Shown: positions 1 through 11,989, numbered from the stretch's first letter. The stretch is DNA of 64,000 bases from Proteles cristata cristata (GCA_017311185.1 JAESUZ010000756.1:2894501-2958500), one strand, 5' to 3'. Notes: generated by a model not told the origin, from the sequence alone. Numbers and translations: made by a program.

Positions 1-205
1 ATGTACACAACACCCAGTGCTCATCCCAACAAGTGCCCTCTTCAATGTTCACCACCCACTTGCCCCTTTCTTCCTTTCCCCCCCATTCCTCCTCAACTTG
101 TTCTCTGTATTTAAGAGTCTCTTATGGTTTACCTCCCTTCCTCTCTGTTTATAACTATTATTTTTCCTGTTCCCTTCCACCATGGTCTTCTGTTAAGTTT
201 CTCAA
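1..205 (-). mobile_element. L1 3'-end fragment (carnivore L1 type), cut by window edge
   Basis: This stretch reads as the antisense of a carnivore L1 3' region. It parallels 39889-40085, which belongs to a complete L1 3' end elsewhere in the window (shared text such as CAGTGCTCATCCCAA and AAGTGCCCTC). Its left end lies outside the window. Near 205 the sequence changes to a more diverged L1 ORF2 antisense, so this is probably a short young L1 insertion in an older one. The junction is approximate. Confidence 0.7.
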
Positions 206-1656
206 GATCCTTTTTAAAATATTAATTACTAAGTATTTGATTTTTTATGCTATTGTTACTGAATTTTTTAAAATTTCATTTTTGAATTGTTCACTGCTAC
301 CGTGAAGAAATATAATTAGTTTTTGTATATTGATCTTGGATCTTCAATTTTATTGAACTTTTTAAAAAATTTCTAATAATTTTTTCATAATTCCTTAGGA
401 TTTTCTACATGAAAGATCAGGTCATCCATAAATACATAAAGCTTTATTGCTTCCATTCCAATCTGAATGTCATCTGTTTATTTTTTCTTGTCTAATTGTC
501 CTGTCTAAGGCCTCCAGGACAATACTGAAAATAATGGTGAGAGTGGATGTCCTCATATTGTTCCTGATCTTTGAAAGTGTTCAATGTTTTACTATTAAGT
601 ATGATGTTAGCTGTGGGTTTTTCATAGGTATTCTTTATCAGAATGAATAAATTCCCTTTTAACCTAGCTTTTTCAATGTTTTCTCATTAAGAGATATTAG
701 ATTTTGTCCAATGGTTTTTTATGTATCTAATGAGATGATCATGTGGCTTTGTTCTTTATTTTATTAATATAATGTAATATACTTATTGATTTTTTTGTAT
801 AATAAGCCAATCTTGCATTCCTCAGGTAAATTCCACTTGGTCACGGTGTATATACCTTTTACTAAACTGCTGGATTCAGGCTGCTAATATTTTGTTGAGG
901 ATTTTCATGTTTATGTTCCTAATGGGTAACAGTGTATTATTTCTTTGCTTGTGATACCTTTGTCTGGTTTTGGAATCAGGGCTATAAGGTGTTGTAAAAT
1001 GATTTGGAAAGCATTTGCATCTTCTATTAAATCTGCAAAGCATCTACATTATTTCTTTAAACCTTTAGTGGAATTTACTAGTGAAGCCAGATGGGCTTGG
1101 ACTATCTTTAGTGAGAAGATTTTAGTTATTAATTAAATTTCATTACTCATTATTGATCTATTCAGAATCTATTTCTCATTGAGTAACTTTCAGTAATTTG
1201 TGTAACTCTACATATCTGTATCTTCTGCATATGGATATCCACATTATCTAATTTGTTGACATGAAATTGTTCATATTATCTCTTTATAACTTTTTCGTTT
1301 CTGTAAAATTGACAGATATGCCCACACTCCAGCACCATTCCTGATTTTAGTAACTTAAGCCTTCTATCTTTTTCTTAGTCTAGCTTAAGTTTTGTCAATT
1401 GTGTTGATATTTTCAAAGGAATCTTTTCCATTTATTTTTCTCTATCATTTCCTGATTCTCCATTTTATTTATATTTGCTCAAATCTTTATTATTCCCTTT
1501 CCTCCATGGACTTGGGCTTAATTTGCTTTTCTTTCTCTACAGTCTTCTTTTTTACTATATGCATTTGTAGCTATAAATTTCCAGCTAAGCACACTTTCAT
1601 GACATCTCACAAGATTATTGTATGCTGTCTTCATTTTTATTCATCTCAAAGTATTT

Positions 1657-1886
1657 ATTTAAACAAATTCATGTTTACTTATTTTTGAGAGAGAGAGAGG
1701 GTGTGTGTGTGTGAGTGGGGGAGAGGAAGAGAGAGAGAGAGAGAGAGGAGACACAGAATCCAGACCCAGCTCCAGGCTCAGAGCTGTCTGCACAGAGCCT
1801 AGCCTAAGACTCCAACACTTGGATTATGAGATCATGACCTGAACTGAAGTCGGATGCTTAACCAACTGAGCCACCCGGGCACCTCA
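1657..1886 (-). mobile_element. CAN-SINE, member of a double insertion
   Basis: The antisense of a tRNA-Lys-derived carnivore SINE is plain: a TTTATT tail side, GA-rich tract, CAGAGCCTAG, GATCATGACCTGA and ending in AACCAACTGAGCCACCCGGG. The 14-mer ATCTCAAAGTATTT at 1643-1656 recurs at 2058-2071, beyond the neighbouring second SINE. Both copies therefore sit inside one target-site duplication. A partial third copy of the site (AGTATTTT) lies between the two SINEs. Confidence 0.9.
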
Positions 1887-1896
1887 GTATTTTTTT

Positions 1897-2057
1897 TTTT
1901 AATGTTTATTTATTTATTTTGAGAGAGAATTCCAAGCAGCCTCCATGCCATTAGCTTAGAGCCCAACTTGGGGCCGAATCTCACCAACAGTGAGATGATG
2001 ACCTGAGCCGAAATCAAGAGTCAGAAGCTTAGCCAACTGAGCCACCTAGATGCCCAT
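1897..2057 (-). mobile_element. CAN-SINE, second member of the double insertion
   Basis: A shorter antisense CAN-SINE with a TTTATTTATTTTGAGAGAG tail side, GCCGAATC..GAGATGATGACCTGAGC and a TTAGCCAACTGAGCCACC head. Its CT-rich region is reduced to a few bases. It ends at the 2058-2071 copy of the shared duplication, which suggests it inserted into or beside the tail of the first SINE. Confidence 0.88.
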
Positions 2058-5000
2058 ATCTCAAAGTATTTTCTAATTTCCCTGTGATATCCCTAACACG
2101 TTGGCCATTTAGCATTGTGTGCTTAATTTCTCAATACTTGTGAATCTCCCTAATTATTTTGTTTTCTTTCTAAATTTGATCCACTGTAGTCAGAGAACGT
2201 ACATTTCAAGAAATTTAATCCTTTTTAAATTCATTAAACTTTGTTTTACATATGGTCTATCCTGAAGAATGTTCCATGGGCTCTTGAGAAAATTGTGTAT
2301 TTTGCTAGCATTGAGTGTAATGTTCTACAGATGTCTGTTATTTCTAGTTAATCATATTTTCAAGTCTTCTATTTCTCTGTTGATCTTCTTCCTCATTGTA
2401 CTGTTTTTGAAAATTGGATATTGAAGTCTCTAGATGTTTTTATTGAATTGTGTATTGCTCCCTGCATATAACAAATATATAATAAAGAAATAAATATATA
2501 CATGTATAAAACTGCAATGACTTCCTGATAAGTTGATACTTTATTATTACAAAATGTTCCTCTTTGTCTTTAGTAACAGTTTTTGTCTTAAGGTCTATTT
2601 TGTTTGGCATTAATATAGCCACTCCAGCTCACTTTTGGTTGGTGTTTGATTGATGTTTATTCTTCTATTCTTTTATTTCAACCTATTTTTGTCTTTGAAT
2701 ATAAAGCCTGTCTCTTATAGACAGCATATAGTTGGATTATCTTTTTATCCATTCTGCCAGACTCTGTTTTTTGATTAGAATGTGTAGTCACTACATTGAA
2801 TGTGTTTACTGATAAGGTAGGATTTATAGCTACTATTTTTCTGTTTGTTTCCTATATGTTGTCTTTTTGTTCCTCTATTCCTCCACTACCATCTCCTTTT
2901 GTGTAATATATATGTTTCCCAGGGTGCAACATTAATCCTCTTTTTGTTTTTTTAAAACTATTTGTTGTTGTTGTTGTTTCCTTAGTGATTGTCCTGGGTC
3001 TGGCAATTACCATGTTAACTCAAAACAATCTAGTTCAAATTAATATCATCTTAAGTTCAATAATATATAAACATTTGGTTACAATATAGTTCTGTCACTT
3101 CAGAACTCTTGTGCTCTTATTTTCATATAAATTATATCTTTTACACTATAAACCCATAAATGCAGCTTTTTAAACTATTGTTTATGCAGTTGTCTTTTAA
3201 ATCAAGTAGGAAGTGGAAATACACAGATATCCATTTATACTGTCCTTCATATTTATATATGCAGTTATCTTTATTAGTGCTTTTTCATTTCTTATAGATT
3301 TCAGTTCCAATCTACCTTCCTTTCATTTCAGACTGAAGGACACTTTTAGTAGCTTTTGTAGGGCAGGTCTGTTAGCAATGAAGAGCCAACATTTATCTGG
3401 GAATGTTTTTCATTTTTTTTTTTTTTTTGAAGGATAATTTTGCTAGATATAGAATCCATTTTTTTAAAGTTTTTATTTAAATTCCAGTTAGTTCACATAC
3501 AGTGTAATACTAGTTTGAGATGTACAATATAGTGATTCAATACTTACAAACATCAACCACCTGGGGCTCATCACAAGTGCACTCCTTAGTCCCATCAGCT
3601 ATTTGAACCATTCCTCTACCCATAATCCCTACTGGTGACCATTAGTTTGTTTGATATAGTTAAGAGTCTGCTTCTTGGTTTACCTATCTCTGTCTCTCTC
3701 TTCCTCTCTTTTTTCTCCCTTTGTTCATTAGTTTTGATTTTTAAATTCCACGTGTGCGTGGGTCATATGGTATTTGTCTTTCTCTGACTGGGTTATTTCC
3801 TTTAGCATAATACTTTCTAGCTCCATCCACAACATTGCAAATGGCAATATTTCATTATTTTTTTATGGCTAAGTAGTATTCTCGTAAATGTATACCACAT
3901 CTTCTATATCCATTCATCAGTTGATGGACATTTGGGCTGTTTCCATAATGTGGCTATTGTAGATAATGCTGCTATCAATAGTGGGGTGCGTGTATCCCTT
4001 TGAATTAGTATTTTTGTATTCTTTGGGTAAATACCTAGTAGTGCAATTGCTGGATCATACGGTAGTTCTATTTTTAACTTTTTGAGGAAACTCTGTACTG
4101 TTTCCCACAGTGGCTGTACCCTGTGTCAATTCAATTTTGAGGCGTTGAGTTTTATAAGTTCTTTAAATATTTTGGATACTAACCTTTTAGCGGACATGTC
4201 ATTTGAAAATATCCTCCAAATCCGTAAGTTGCCATTTAGTTTTGTTGATTGTTTCTTTCACTATGCAGAAGCTGTTTATTTTGATGCAATTTATTGCATA
4301 GTTTCACTATGCAATAGTTTTGGTTTTTTTTTTTGCTTTTGTTTCCCTTGCCTCAGGGGACATATGTGGAAAGAAGTTGCTATAGCTGATGTCAAATAAG
4401 TTACTGCCTTTTTCCTCCAGGATTTTGATAGGTTTTTTTGTCTCATAGTTAGGTCCTTCATCCATTTTGGATTTATTTTTGTGTATGGTGTAAGAAAGTG
4501 CTCCCATTTCATTCTTTTGCATGTTGCCTTCCAGTTTTCCCAACACTATCTGTTGAAGAGATATGGATAGTCTTTCCTGCTTTGTAAAGGCTAACTTACC
4601 ATATACTTGTAGGTTCATCACTGACTTTTCTATTCTGTTCCATTTGTCTATCTATGTGTCTAGCTTTGTACCAATACCATACTATTTTGATTCTATAGCT
4701 TTCTAAGCTTGATATCCAGATGCTTTTAGTTTAGTTTTGTTTTTTTCAAGTTTGATTTGGCTACTTGGGTTCTTTTGTGGTTCCATACAAATTTTAAGAT
4801 TGTTCCAGCTCTGTGAAAAATGCTGTTGATATTTTGATGGGGGTTGATTGAATGTGTAGAAAGCTTTGGGTAGTACGGGCATTTAAACATTTTTTTTCCC
4901 AATCCATGAGCGTGGAATGACTTTCTATTTCTTTGTGTTATTTCAGTTTCTTTCATCAGTGTTTATAGTTTCCAGAGTACAGGTCTTTCACCTCTTTGGT

Positions 5001-5802
5001 TAGGTTTATTCCTACGTATCTTATTGTTTTTGGTACAATTGCAAATGGGATTAATGCCTTAATTTCTCTTTCTGCTGCTTCAGTATTGGTGTAGAAATAG
5101 GCAACAGATTTCTGTACTTTGATTTCTTGCAACTTTACAGAATTCATTTATCAGCTATGGCAGTTTTTTGGTGGAATCTTTTGGGTTTTCTATATATAGT
5201 ATCATGTCTTCTGCAAATAGCGAGAGTTTTAGTTCTTCTTTACCAATTTAGATCCCTTTTATTTCTTTTTGTGGCCTGATTGCTGTGGCTGGGAATTCTA
5301 GTACTATTTCCCCATTTAAGATGATATTAGCTGTGGGTTTTTCATATATGGCCTTTATTATATTGAGCTATGTTCCCTCGAAACCTATTTTGTTAAAGGT
5401 TTTTTTCATGCATGGATGTTGTACTTTGTCAAGTGCTTTTTCTGCATCTATTGAAATAATCATATGGTTCTTATCCTTTCTTTTATTACTATATGTATGA
5501 TGTTGATTGATTGGCCAATATTGAACCACCCTTGCAACCAAGAAATAAATCCCACTTGATGGTGGTGAATGACTTTTTAATGAATTGTTGAATCTGGTTG
5601 CTAACATTCTACTGAGAATTTTTTATCTATGGTCACCAAAGATATTGATCTATAGTTCTCTTTTTAGTGATGCCTTCATCTGGTTTTGGCATCAGGGTAA
5701 TGCTGGCTTCATAGAATAAATTTGGAAGTTTTCCTTCCTCTTCTATTTAGTGGAACAGTTGATGAAGCATAGATATTAACGCTTCATTAAATATTAGGTT
5801 GA

Positions 5803-6007
5803 GGGGCACCTGAGTGTCTCAGCTGGTTAAGTGTTCAACTTTTCTGTGCTCAGGTCATGATCTCATAGGTTCGTGAGATCTAGCCCTGTCCCATGTCAGG
5901 TTCTGTGCTGACAGTGAGGAGCCTGCTTGGAATTTTCTCTCTCCCTCTCTAACCCTTCCCAACTCATTCTCTGTCTCTCTACGTAAATAAATAAAATTTA
6001 ACAAAAT
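5803..6007 (+). mobile_element. CAN-SINE inside the 3457-6868 L1
   Basis: Sense orientation: GGGGCACCTGAGTGTCTCAGCTGG head, AGGTCATGATCTCATAGG, a CTCTCTCCCTCTCT tract and an AAATAAATAAAATTT tail. Flanking L1 ORF2 text continues on both sides. It is diverged from the young subfamily. Confidence 0.9.
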
Positions 6008-6412
6008 AGAAGTTTGGTAGAATTTGCTGTGAAGCATCTGGTCCTGGACTTCTGTTTGTTAGGAGTTTTTTGGTTACTGATTCAATTTGCTGGCTATCAG
6101 TCTGTTCAAGTTTTCTGTTTCTGCTTGTTTCAGTTTTGGTAATTTTTATGTTCCCAGGAATTTATCCATTTCTTCCAAGGTGTCCAGTTTGTTGGCATAT
6201 AGTTTTTCCTAGTATTCTCTCATAATTGTTTGTATTTCTGGACTATCAGTTGTTCTCTCTCCTTCTTCATTTGTGATATTATTTGGGTCATTTTTCTTTT
6301 CTTTTTGATAAGTTTGGCTAGAGATGTATCAATTATTTTATTTTTTTTTCAAAGAACCTGCTCCTGTTTTATTGTTTTATTGCTAATTTTTATTAAATTA
6401 TAACAATTTTTT

Positions 6413-6632
6413 TAATTCTTTTTTTTTTAATGCTTTATTTCTAGGAGAGAGAGAGAGACAGTGTGAGCAGGGGAGGGTCAGAGAGAGAAGGAGATACAGA
6501 CTCTGAAACAGGCTCCAGGCTCTGAGCTGGCGGTCAGCACAGAGCCCGACGCGGGGCTCGAACCCACGAACCGCGAGATCATGACCTAAGCGAAAGTCGG
6601 ACGCTTAACCGACTAAGCCACCCAGGCGCCCC
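6413..6632 (-). mobile_element. CAN-SINE, young subfamily
   Basis: An antisense copy with the diagnostic tail side TTTATTTCTAGGAGAGAG and head ACTAAGCCACCCAGGCGCCCC. A perfect 17-bp target-site duplication, AATTATAACAATTTTTT, flanks it at 6396-6412 and 6633-6649. It retains CpGs in CCCGACGCGGGGCTCGAA, consistent with recent insertion. Confidence 0.95.
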
Positions 6633-6886
6633 AATTATAACAATTTTTTAAATTGTTTTTTAAATAAAACATATTTTTTAAATAAAAATTATAAAAAAAA
6701 ATTTTATTTTATTGTTAATTTCTATGTCATTTAATTCTGCTCTAATCTGGATTATTTCCTCCCTTCTGCTGGCTTTAAGCTTTGTTTGCTGTTCTTTCTC
6801 TAGCTCTTTAAGGTGTAAGGTTAGGCTGTTTATTTTAGATTTTTCTTGCTTCTTGAAGTAGGCCTGTATTGCTGGATATAGAATTC

Positions 6887-7500
6887 TTGATCAATGAGAT
6901 TCTCTGTTTAGTTTTACTTTCTCTCCCGTGCCTACATCACCTTACTGTCTTCTGACCTCCATGGTTTCAGACTTGAACTTATCTGTTTTAGTGGAGAACC
7001 AGAAATTTTAAATAATATAATATGGTAACTTTGGCAAGAAGGTTCCTTTCTCTCCCTAGGGCTTGATGTCATTGCTGTTGATTGTTTGTTTTTTTTTTTT
7101 TTTCAGTTGTTTGCTTAGTGGTTTTTCTGTAATAATTTTATAAAATCTGTGTTCTTTGTCATGTATAGCCACTGAGTTCTGTGCTCAGTTAGCTGAGTGC
7201 TTGGAATATTGGACAGATCTTTTTATAAGTTCCTGAAACTAATGAGTGCTCCTACCCTGTGTGTGTTGGAAAATACCGTCAGTGCCAATGTTTCAGCAAG
7301 CATTTTACCATTCTTCTTCAGCCTTGACCATCTACTTACTCAGGGTTTCAAGTTTAAACAGAAGTGAGAGATCAAGTTATTTTCAGGTCTTTCCTGGGCA
7401 TATACATACCTCTGTACATGCTCATCACCTTCTAGATTCCCAGGAATAAGCTAGAGCTTTTCAAAGACTCCTATTGACATCTTATCCTCAGGGGGCTGTT
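6887..7500 (-). mobile_element. Continuation of the old L1 beyond the nested L1
   Basis: After the duplication at 6869-6886 the text resumes older L1 antisense (GAATTCTTG then TTCTGACCTCCATGGTTTC near 6951), matching what should follow the break at 3438. This is ORF1-side sequence. Similarity fades to the right; I cannot place the 5' end, which may reach beyond 7500. Confidence 0.55.
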
Positions 7501-8224
7501 TGCTTGTTTTTTTGTTTCTTAAGAGTTTTTTCAGGCTTTTGTTATGTCCAATTTGTATTGCAGCCTCAGGCAGCTACAATGGTAAATAATTGTTACTGAT
7601 TGTTCTTGAGGGTAAGGCTATTCACTTAGGGTATATGTCCTGTGTCAGGTTTAAAAAAGGAAGATAGTATGAATGGAACTTTTCCTGGAGATTCCAGATA
7701 GTTCAAGTCAAATACTGGTAATTCTCTGTAGACAGGCTTTTAGACCATTCCAAATACATTCTGCCTCCACCTGTGGCAGCTACCTTGCTCGTTTCCACAG
7801 CTACAGTAGTCATAAGGCTGTTCATTTTCAAGGGCACTGCAGGGCTGAAGAGAGGAGGTGGGAATCAGACATGTTAAAACATCAGAAAGCCCATTGTTCT
7901 TACTGAAAACAAGTTTGTTTTGCTTTATTTTTAATAAACCCAATCATATTGTTGCAAACCTGGATGATTTTTCAGTTCTTAAAAAGTTGAGTTTGATAAT
8001 TTTTATCAGTTAGTTTGCTGCTTTTATGTTGGTCAGGATTTTCAGAGGTCTTTAGTCTACCATTATGGAAATATTTCTCTTGGTTATAAATTCTTATAGT
8101 CCTCTGCATCTCTCTCTCTCTCTGTCTTTAACAAAAACATTTTTAAAGCACCATCTAAAGCTCTTTTTTTATAAGCATGGATCACTGTTATAACTTTACA
8201 TATAATTTGATTACTCTCTCTTCT
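7500..8224. other. Unassigned sequence
   Basis: No recognised repeat or gene. It may hold more of the degraded 5' region of the old L1. Open frames here are short and overlap on both strands. Confidence 0.4.
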
Positions 8225-8415
8225 TACCATCATTAAATCTAAGTTCCGTGAGGATGGGATATATATATATATATATATATATATCTCCCATATATATATA
8301 TGTATATACATATACTTTGGTTACCATGATATCCTCAGCATTTTGCATAGTAGCTGACACGTAGCAGAAGCTCCATATAATTTGCTAATTGAATGAATAA
8401 ATACAAAACTCCCAT
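8225..8415 (+). mobile_element. L2 3'-end relic interrupted by a TA microsatellite
   Basis: The text AAGTTCCGTGAGGATGGGAT, then CATAGTAGCTGACACGTAGCAG and TTGAATGAATAAATA, follows the pattern of ancient L2 3' ends. An (AT)n tract at 8259-8312 splits it. Confidence 0.6.
8259..8312. repeat. (AT)n microsatellite, interrupted
   Basis: About 13 AT units, a TCTCCC interruption at 8285-8290, then further AT/GTAT units. Confidence 0.9.
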
Positions 8416-8419
8416 GAGA

Positions 8420-8640
8420 GGGGCACCTGGGTGGCTCAGACAGTTGAGCATCTGACTCTTGATTTCTGCTCAGGTCATGATCTCAGAGCCATGAGATTGG
8501 GCCCCAAGTGGGGCTTTGCCCTGGGCATGGAACCTGCTTAAGATTCTCTCTCTCCCTCTCTCTCTGCACCCCCCCTCACTCCGTGCTCATGCACATGTAC
8601 ACACCTCTCTCTCAAAAACAACAATAACAACAACAACAAA
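8420..8640 (+). mobile_element. CAN-SINE
   Basis: Sense copy with GGGGCACCTGGGTGGCTCAG head, GTCATGATCTCAGAGCC, a CT-rich stretch and a tail expanded as (AAC)n. Flanks AAAACTCCCATGAG and AAAACTCATGG look like a decayed target-site duplication. Confidence 0.92.
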
Positions 8641-9986
8641 ACTCATGGTAGCACAGAAGATGAATCTGATGGCAAAAATACTGGAAAGCACAGAACTCAT
8701 GTAAGACCTACTGAAATATCGTGAGGGATATTTGATGGAAAGGTCCAGGGTGTTTCTCTTGGGAACTGTTAAATGTCAGTGAGAGGACTATCGCCTTTTG
8801 CTTTCCAGACTGTCCCAACTATCACAAGTAGAGATGAAATCACACTTAATTTCCTGACCCTTACTCCTAGAACTCCACAGAAATCTCTGTAAGAGCATCT
8901 AACAAAAGGTGACAGCAGCTAATTTGCCTAAATGATTTGTTTCCAATACCATCTCCTTTTCTCAGATGAAAGGGATGGTGATCTGCATCAGGACTACTGT
9001 GTGAACATTTTCCTATAAAATAGTATATTTGGAGAGGGTTGATGCAACTCTGTCATGCAGTATCCTCGGAAAGTTCAGAGGGTGGCGGCATCATGGCCTG
9101 GCAGCACTCCTCATGCACTTGATCTTGCCTACTCTGCCTTCTTTCTCTGCCTCTCTTTCCCCCACACTGGAGGCTCACCATTGCAGATGAGGTTTTAGGG
9201 GACTGATAAAGAAGATTTCAGTAAAGAATGTCTTTGTAGACTTGCTTTCCTCTCAATCTAAAAGTGTAAACTTGACCTGGGCACCCACCTAAGTTGCCTG
9301 GCACTGACGAAAGTAGACCAGACAGCCTGGTAAATGCAATCTGACCTGTGACCCATCGTGAAAAGTGTAGGTTGAATAATGACATTGTAGCCGGGAAAAC
9401 ATCAGGTTGCTCTTTTAAGTGACTAGATTTGTGGTCGGTTGGGGCATGAGGTAACAAGGAAATGCAATCATTCGGGGAAACCTGGGGCCTCAGTTGGGTC
9501 ATAGTGAGCATCCCTGAATATGGAGGCGCTGGTGGCAGGGAGACATGAAGTTTTCAATCACAATTAGTCATTTCATCAGAGGTGTAAAAATTCCACTCAT
9601 TTTGCAATTCCTCAAACACTTCTGTGTTGAGCAGGATTTTTTTTCCTCTAGGTTACCTTTCATATTTTCATTGCAGAGTTCAATAGTTCTTACTATTGAA
9701 TATTCAGCTTTTCAAAGAGGAAGGCACATAGTCATCATGGTATAGTTCTGAATGGATGGGAAGTAAAAGGACTCCAGAAGTGACAGAGATTGTTCATTTG
9801 TTCTTAGAAGACTTGCATACTCATTTCTTTTCTTTCATGGGGAAAGTGAAGGCTAAGGCTAGCAGCATTCCAAAGAGCATCCGAGTGATCTCATGCAGCC
9901 AGATTTCTCTTGAAGAGGAAAGAAGAAAGCAGACTGACTCCATATTTTCCCCTTGTTTCGGAATTCTCCTAACCAGTCTATTTATT
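8641..9986. other. Unique intergenic or intronic sequence
   Basis: No repeat or exon recognised. The 97-aa (9218-9511, minus) and 99-aa (9756-10055, plus) open frames have no recognisable domain. The second runs into a SINE. Confidence 0.6.
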
Positions 9987-10000
9987 AAATATATTATTAA

Positions 10001-10240
10001 TGGGGCGCCTGGGTGGCTTAGTCGGTTAAGCGTCCGACTTTCGCTTAGGTCATGATCTCGCGGGTCGTGGGTTCGAGCCCCGCGTCGGGCTCTGTGCTGA
10101 CTGCCAGCTCAGAGCCTGGAGCCTGTTTCAGTCTGTGACTCCCTCTCTCTCTGACCCTCCCCTGCTCACGCTGTCTCTCTCTCTCTCTCTCTCTCTCTCT
10201 TAGAAATAAAATAAAAATATTTAAAAATAAATAAATAAAT
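10001..10240 (+). mobile_element. CAN-SINE, young subfamily
   Basis: Sense copy with head GGGGCGCCTGGGTGGCTTAG, GTCCGACTTTCGCTTAGG, the subfamily marker TGCTGACTGCCAGCTCAGAG and tail TTAGAAATAAAATAAA. A perfect 14-bp duplication AAATATATTATTAA lies at 9987-10000 and 10241-10254. Confidence 0.95.
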
Positions 10241-10265
10241 AAATATATTATTAAAATATCAGTCT

Positions 10266-10371
10266 GGGGGCCCATGGGCAGCCTGATGGGATGAGTGTCT
10301 GACTCTAGATTTCAGCTCAGGTCATGATCTCATCATTTGTGGGATCTGTCAGCACAGAGCCTGCTTGAGAT

Positions 10372-10389
<18 letters not shown>
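10266..10389 (+). mobile_element. CAN-SINE, degraded
   Basis: An older sense copy with a corrupted head (GGGGGCCCATGGGCAGCCTGA), TCAGCTCAGGTCATGATCTC and CAGCACAGAGCCTGCTTGAG. Its CT tract runs directly into the (AT)n tract that replaced its tail. It lies just 3' of the young SINE. Confidence 0.85.
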
Positions 10390-10439
<50 letters not shown>

Positions 10440-10545
10440 AACTTAAGATATATATGTGTGTATATATACATATATATAAAATAAACTCATATATATATAC
10501 AAAATAAATGTAAGATATATATGTGTGTATATATACATATATAAA
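10390..10545. repeat. (AT)n microsatellite plus a 67-bp AT-rich tandem duplication
   Basis: About 24 AT units run to 10437. A 33-bp block beginning TAAGATATATATGTGTG at 10444 recurs at 10511, giving a 67-bp period. The tract probably grew from the tail of the preceding SINE. Confidence 0.9.
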
Positions 10546-11469
10546 TCTACATTCCCATTGATGTGAAATAAGTGGTGTATAACATTACACTATGTTATTA
10601 AAAACCATTAGAACACTATCCATTGCAACTAATTTATTTATTTAAATATGTACTAGACCCAATTTCAGAATATCCATATAATGTTCATCTCACTCATGTT
10701 TCTGCATAGAAAGGTCACTTGGATTTCAAGGAAATACTTTATTTCTCTCTCTTCAAACCATTTTGTGTTCTGTTTAGATACATTTTAATTATATGTACTT
10801 AACTCTGACTTGTAAGGCCATAACATTCTACTTGATTTCATCATTTGTCCTTAATTATATCTAAAGTCAGAATGAGGTTATGTTTGATGAATCTAACAGG
10901 CAAGATTAAATGCAAGAGGCAAAAGTTTTTGAAGGCTTCAAGTTAACCTATTAAAGGCCATCAATGATTCTTTTGTAAATATGGTTTTAAATCATTCAAG
11001 CTATTTCTCAAAATGTTTATAATGGATTAGAAATGTATTTCCTTTAAATAAGAGTCCATGTCAATGTCTAATATAGAGTGAGATAAGACATATAATTTGT
11101 TAAAGAGTGATCTTTAGTTAGTCTCTTCAAAAATAATTTTTATTTACAGAGCCTTTTGGGGAAGGGGGATGAGTGATGTGGTTGCCAAGGGAAACCCTAT
11201 CCTGATTGGAAAAGAGGTCATCACAGGTTTTTACAAAGAAAAGAGGAAGAATGGCTTTATTTCTTGAAATTTTTTTTTCTGCTTTCACAGTGAAAGAAAA
11301 AAGAAGCAGAAACAAAAATTGCCTTTTCTGCTCCTTATTCATTGTGTGAATTCACAGGAAGTCTCATGGTAATGAGGCCCCAAGAATTTCCAAGACCCAT
11401 GGCAACTTTTCTTAGCATTGTTTAATTTATTACTTGAATGTGATATTGTTTACCTCTATTTTTGTGTTT
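10546..11469. other. Unique sequence
   Basis: No gene or recognisable repeat seen. AT-rich, with stops in all frames. Confidence 0.55.
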
Positions 11470-11580
11470 GTTCTGCCCAACTAGAATGTATATGAGTTAT
11501 TTTAAGGGCTACATTTTGCACTTATGTTACCCATGTGCCTTGTGCATAGTTAAGCACTCAAAAATGCATTAATATTAATT
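11470..11580 (+). mobile_element. L2/MIR-class 3'-end relic
   Basis: CCAACTAGAATGTATATGAG, then CATGTGCCTTGTGCATAGTT and AAGCACTCAAAAATGCATTA follow the usual ancient LINE/SINE 3'-end pattern. Confidence 0.45.
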
Positions 11581-11610
11581 TTATTGTATCTTTATCCATT
11601 GCAATTTTTA

Positions 11611-11637
11611 AAACATTTTTTAACATTTATTTATTTT

Positions 11638-11671
<34 letters not shown>

Positions 11672-11840
11672 CACGAACAGGGGAGGGAAAGAGAATGACA
11701 CACACACACAGAATCTGAAGTAGGCTCCAGGCTTTGAGCTGTCAGAACAGAGCCTGATGCGGGGCTCAAACCCACCAACTGTGAGATTATGACCTGAACT
11801 AAAGTCAGATGCTCAATGGATTAAGCCACTCAGATGCCTT
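11611..11840 (-). mobile_element. CAN-SINE
   Basis: Antisense copy: TTTATTTATTTTTGAGAGAC, (GA)n and (CA)n, GATGCGGGGCTCAAACCC, GGATTAAGCCACTCAGATG. A perfect 16-bp duplication TCCATTGCAATTTTTA is at 11595-11610 and 11841-11856. Confidence 0.94.
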
Positions 11841-11989
11841 TCCATTGCAATTTTTAATATGGAAATAATAATTTTAATGGAAATATGAAACATCCTTTGG
11901 TCTTTCCATTAGATGTTTAGATGGGTTAACATAAATTGGGTCTCCACACTCATAAATAGGTGTGTAACACGAGCTTCCAGAGGGTAGGA

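Larger units (their letters stand above)
215..3438 (-). mobile_element. Old L1 (L1M-type) with ORF2 and upstream region, outer element of a nest
   Basis: The plus strand reads throughout as antisense L1. Reading left to right it runs from ORF2 reverse-transcriptase text (ATGGTGAGAGTGGATGTCC near 535) back through the ORF2 N-terminal part (2080-2850) to the inter-ORF and ORF1 end (GTAGGGCAGGTCTGTTAGC near 3358). All frames carry stops, so it is a dead copy. Two SINEs interrupt it at 1657-2057 and a younger L1 begins at 3457. The old element resumes at about 6887. The subfamily is not resolved. Confidence 0.8.
3457..6868 (-). mobile_element. Carnivore L1, 5'-truncated, inserted into the older L1
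   Basis: The 3' end lies at left (CAGTTAGTTCACATACAG near 3485) and ORF2 follows rightwards in antisense. Minus-strand peptides show ORF2 hallmarks: residues like VGINLTKEVKDLY at 4956-5147, and the reverse-transcriptase region SIDAEKALDKVQHP at 5368-5607. About 250 bp of ORF2 end sequence is missing near 4130. The flanks TTGCTAGATATAGAATCC (3439-3456) and TTGCTGGATATAGAATTC (6869-6886) differ at two bases and form an aged target-site duplication. The copy is truncated in ORF2, disrupted by two SINEs and non-functional. Confidence 0.88.

Noticed and set aside
10001..10240. Functional tRNA-Lys gene in SINE heads
   Set aside because: Heads keep A- and B-box-like text but not a foldable full tRNA, and they continue into CT-rich SINE bodies; they are retroposon promoters at most.
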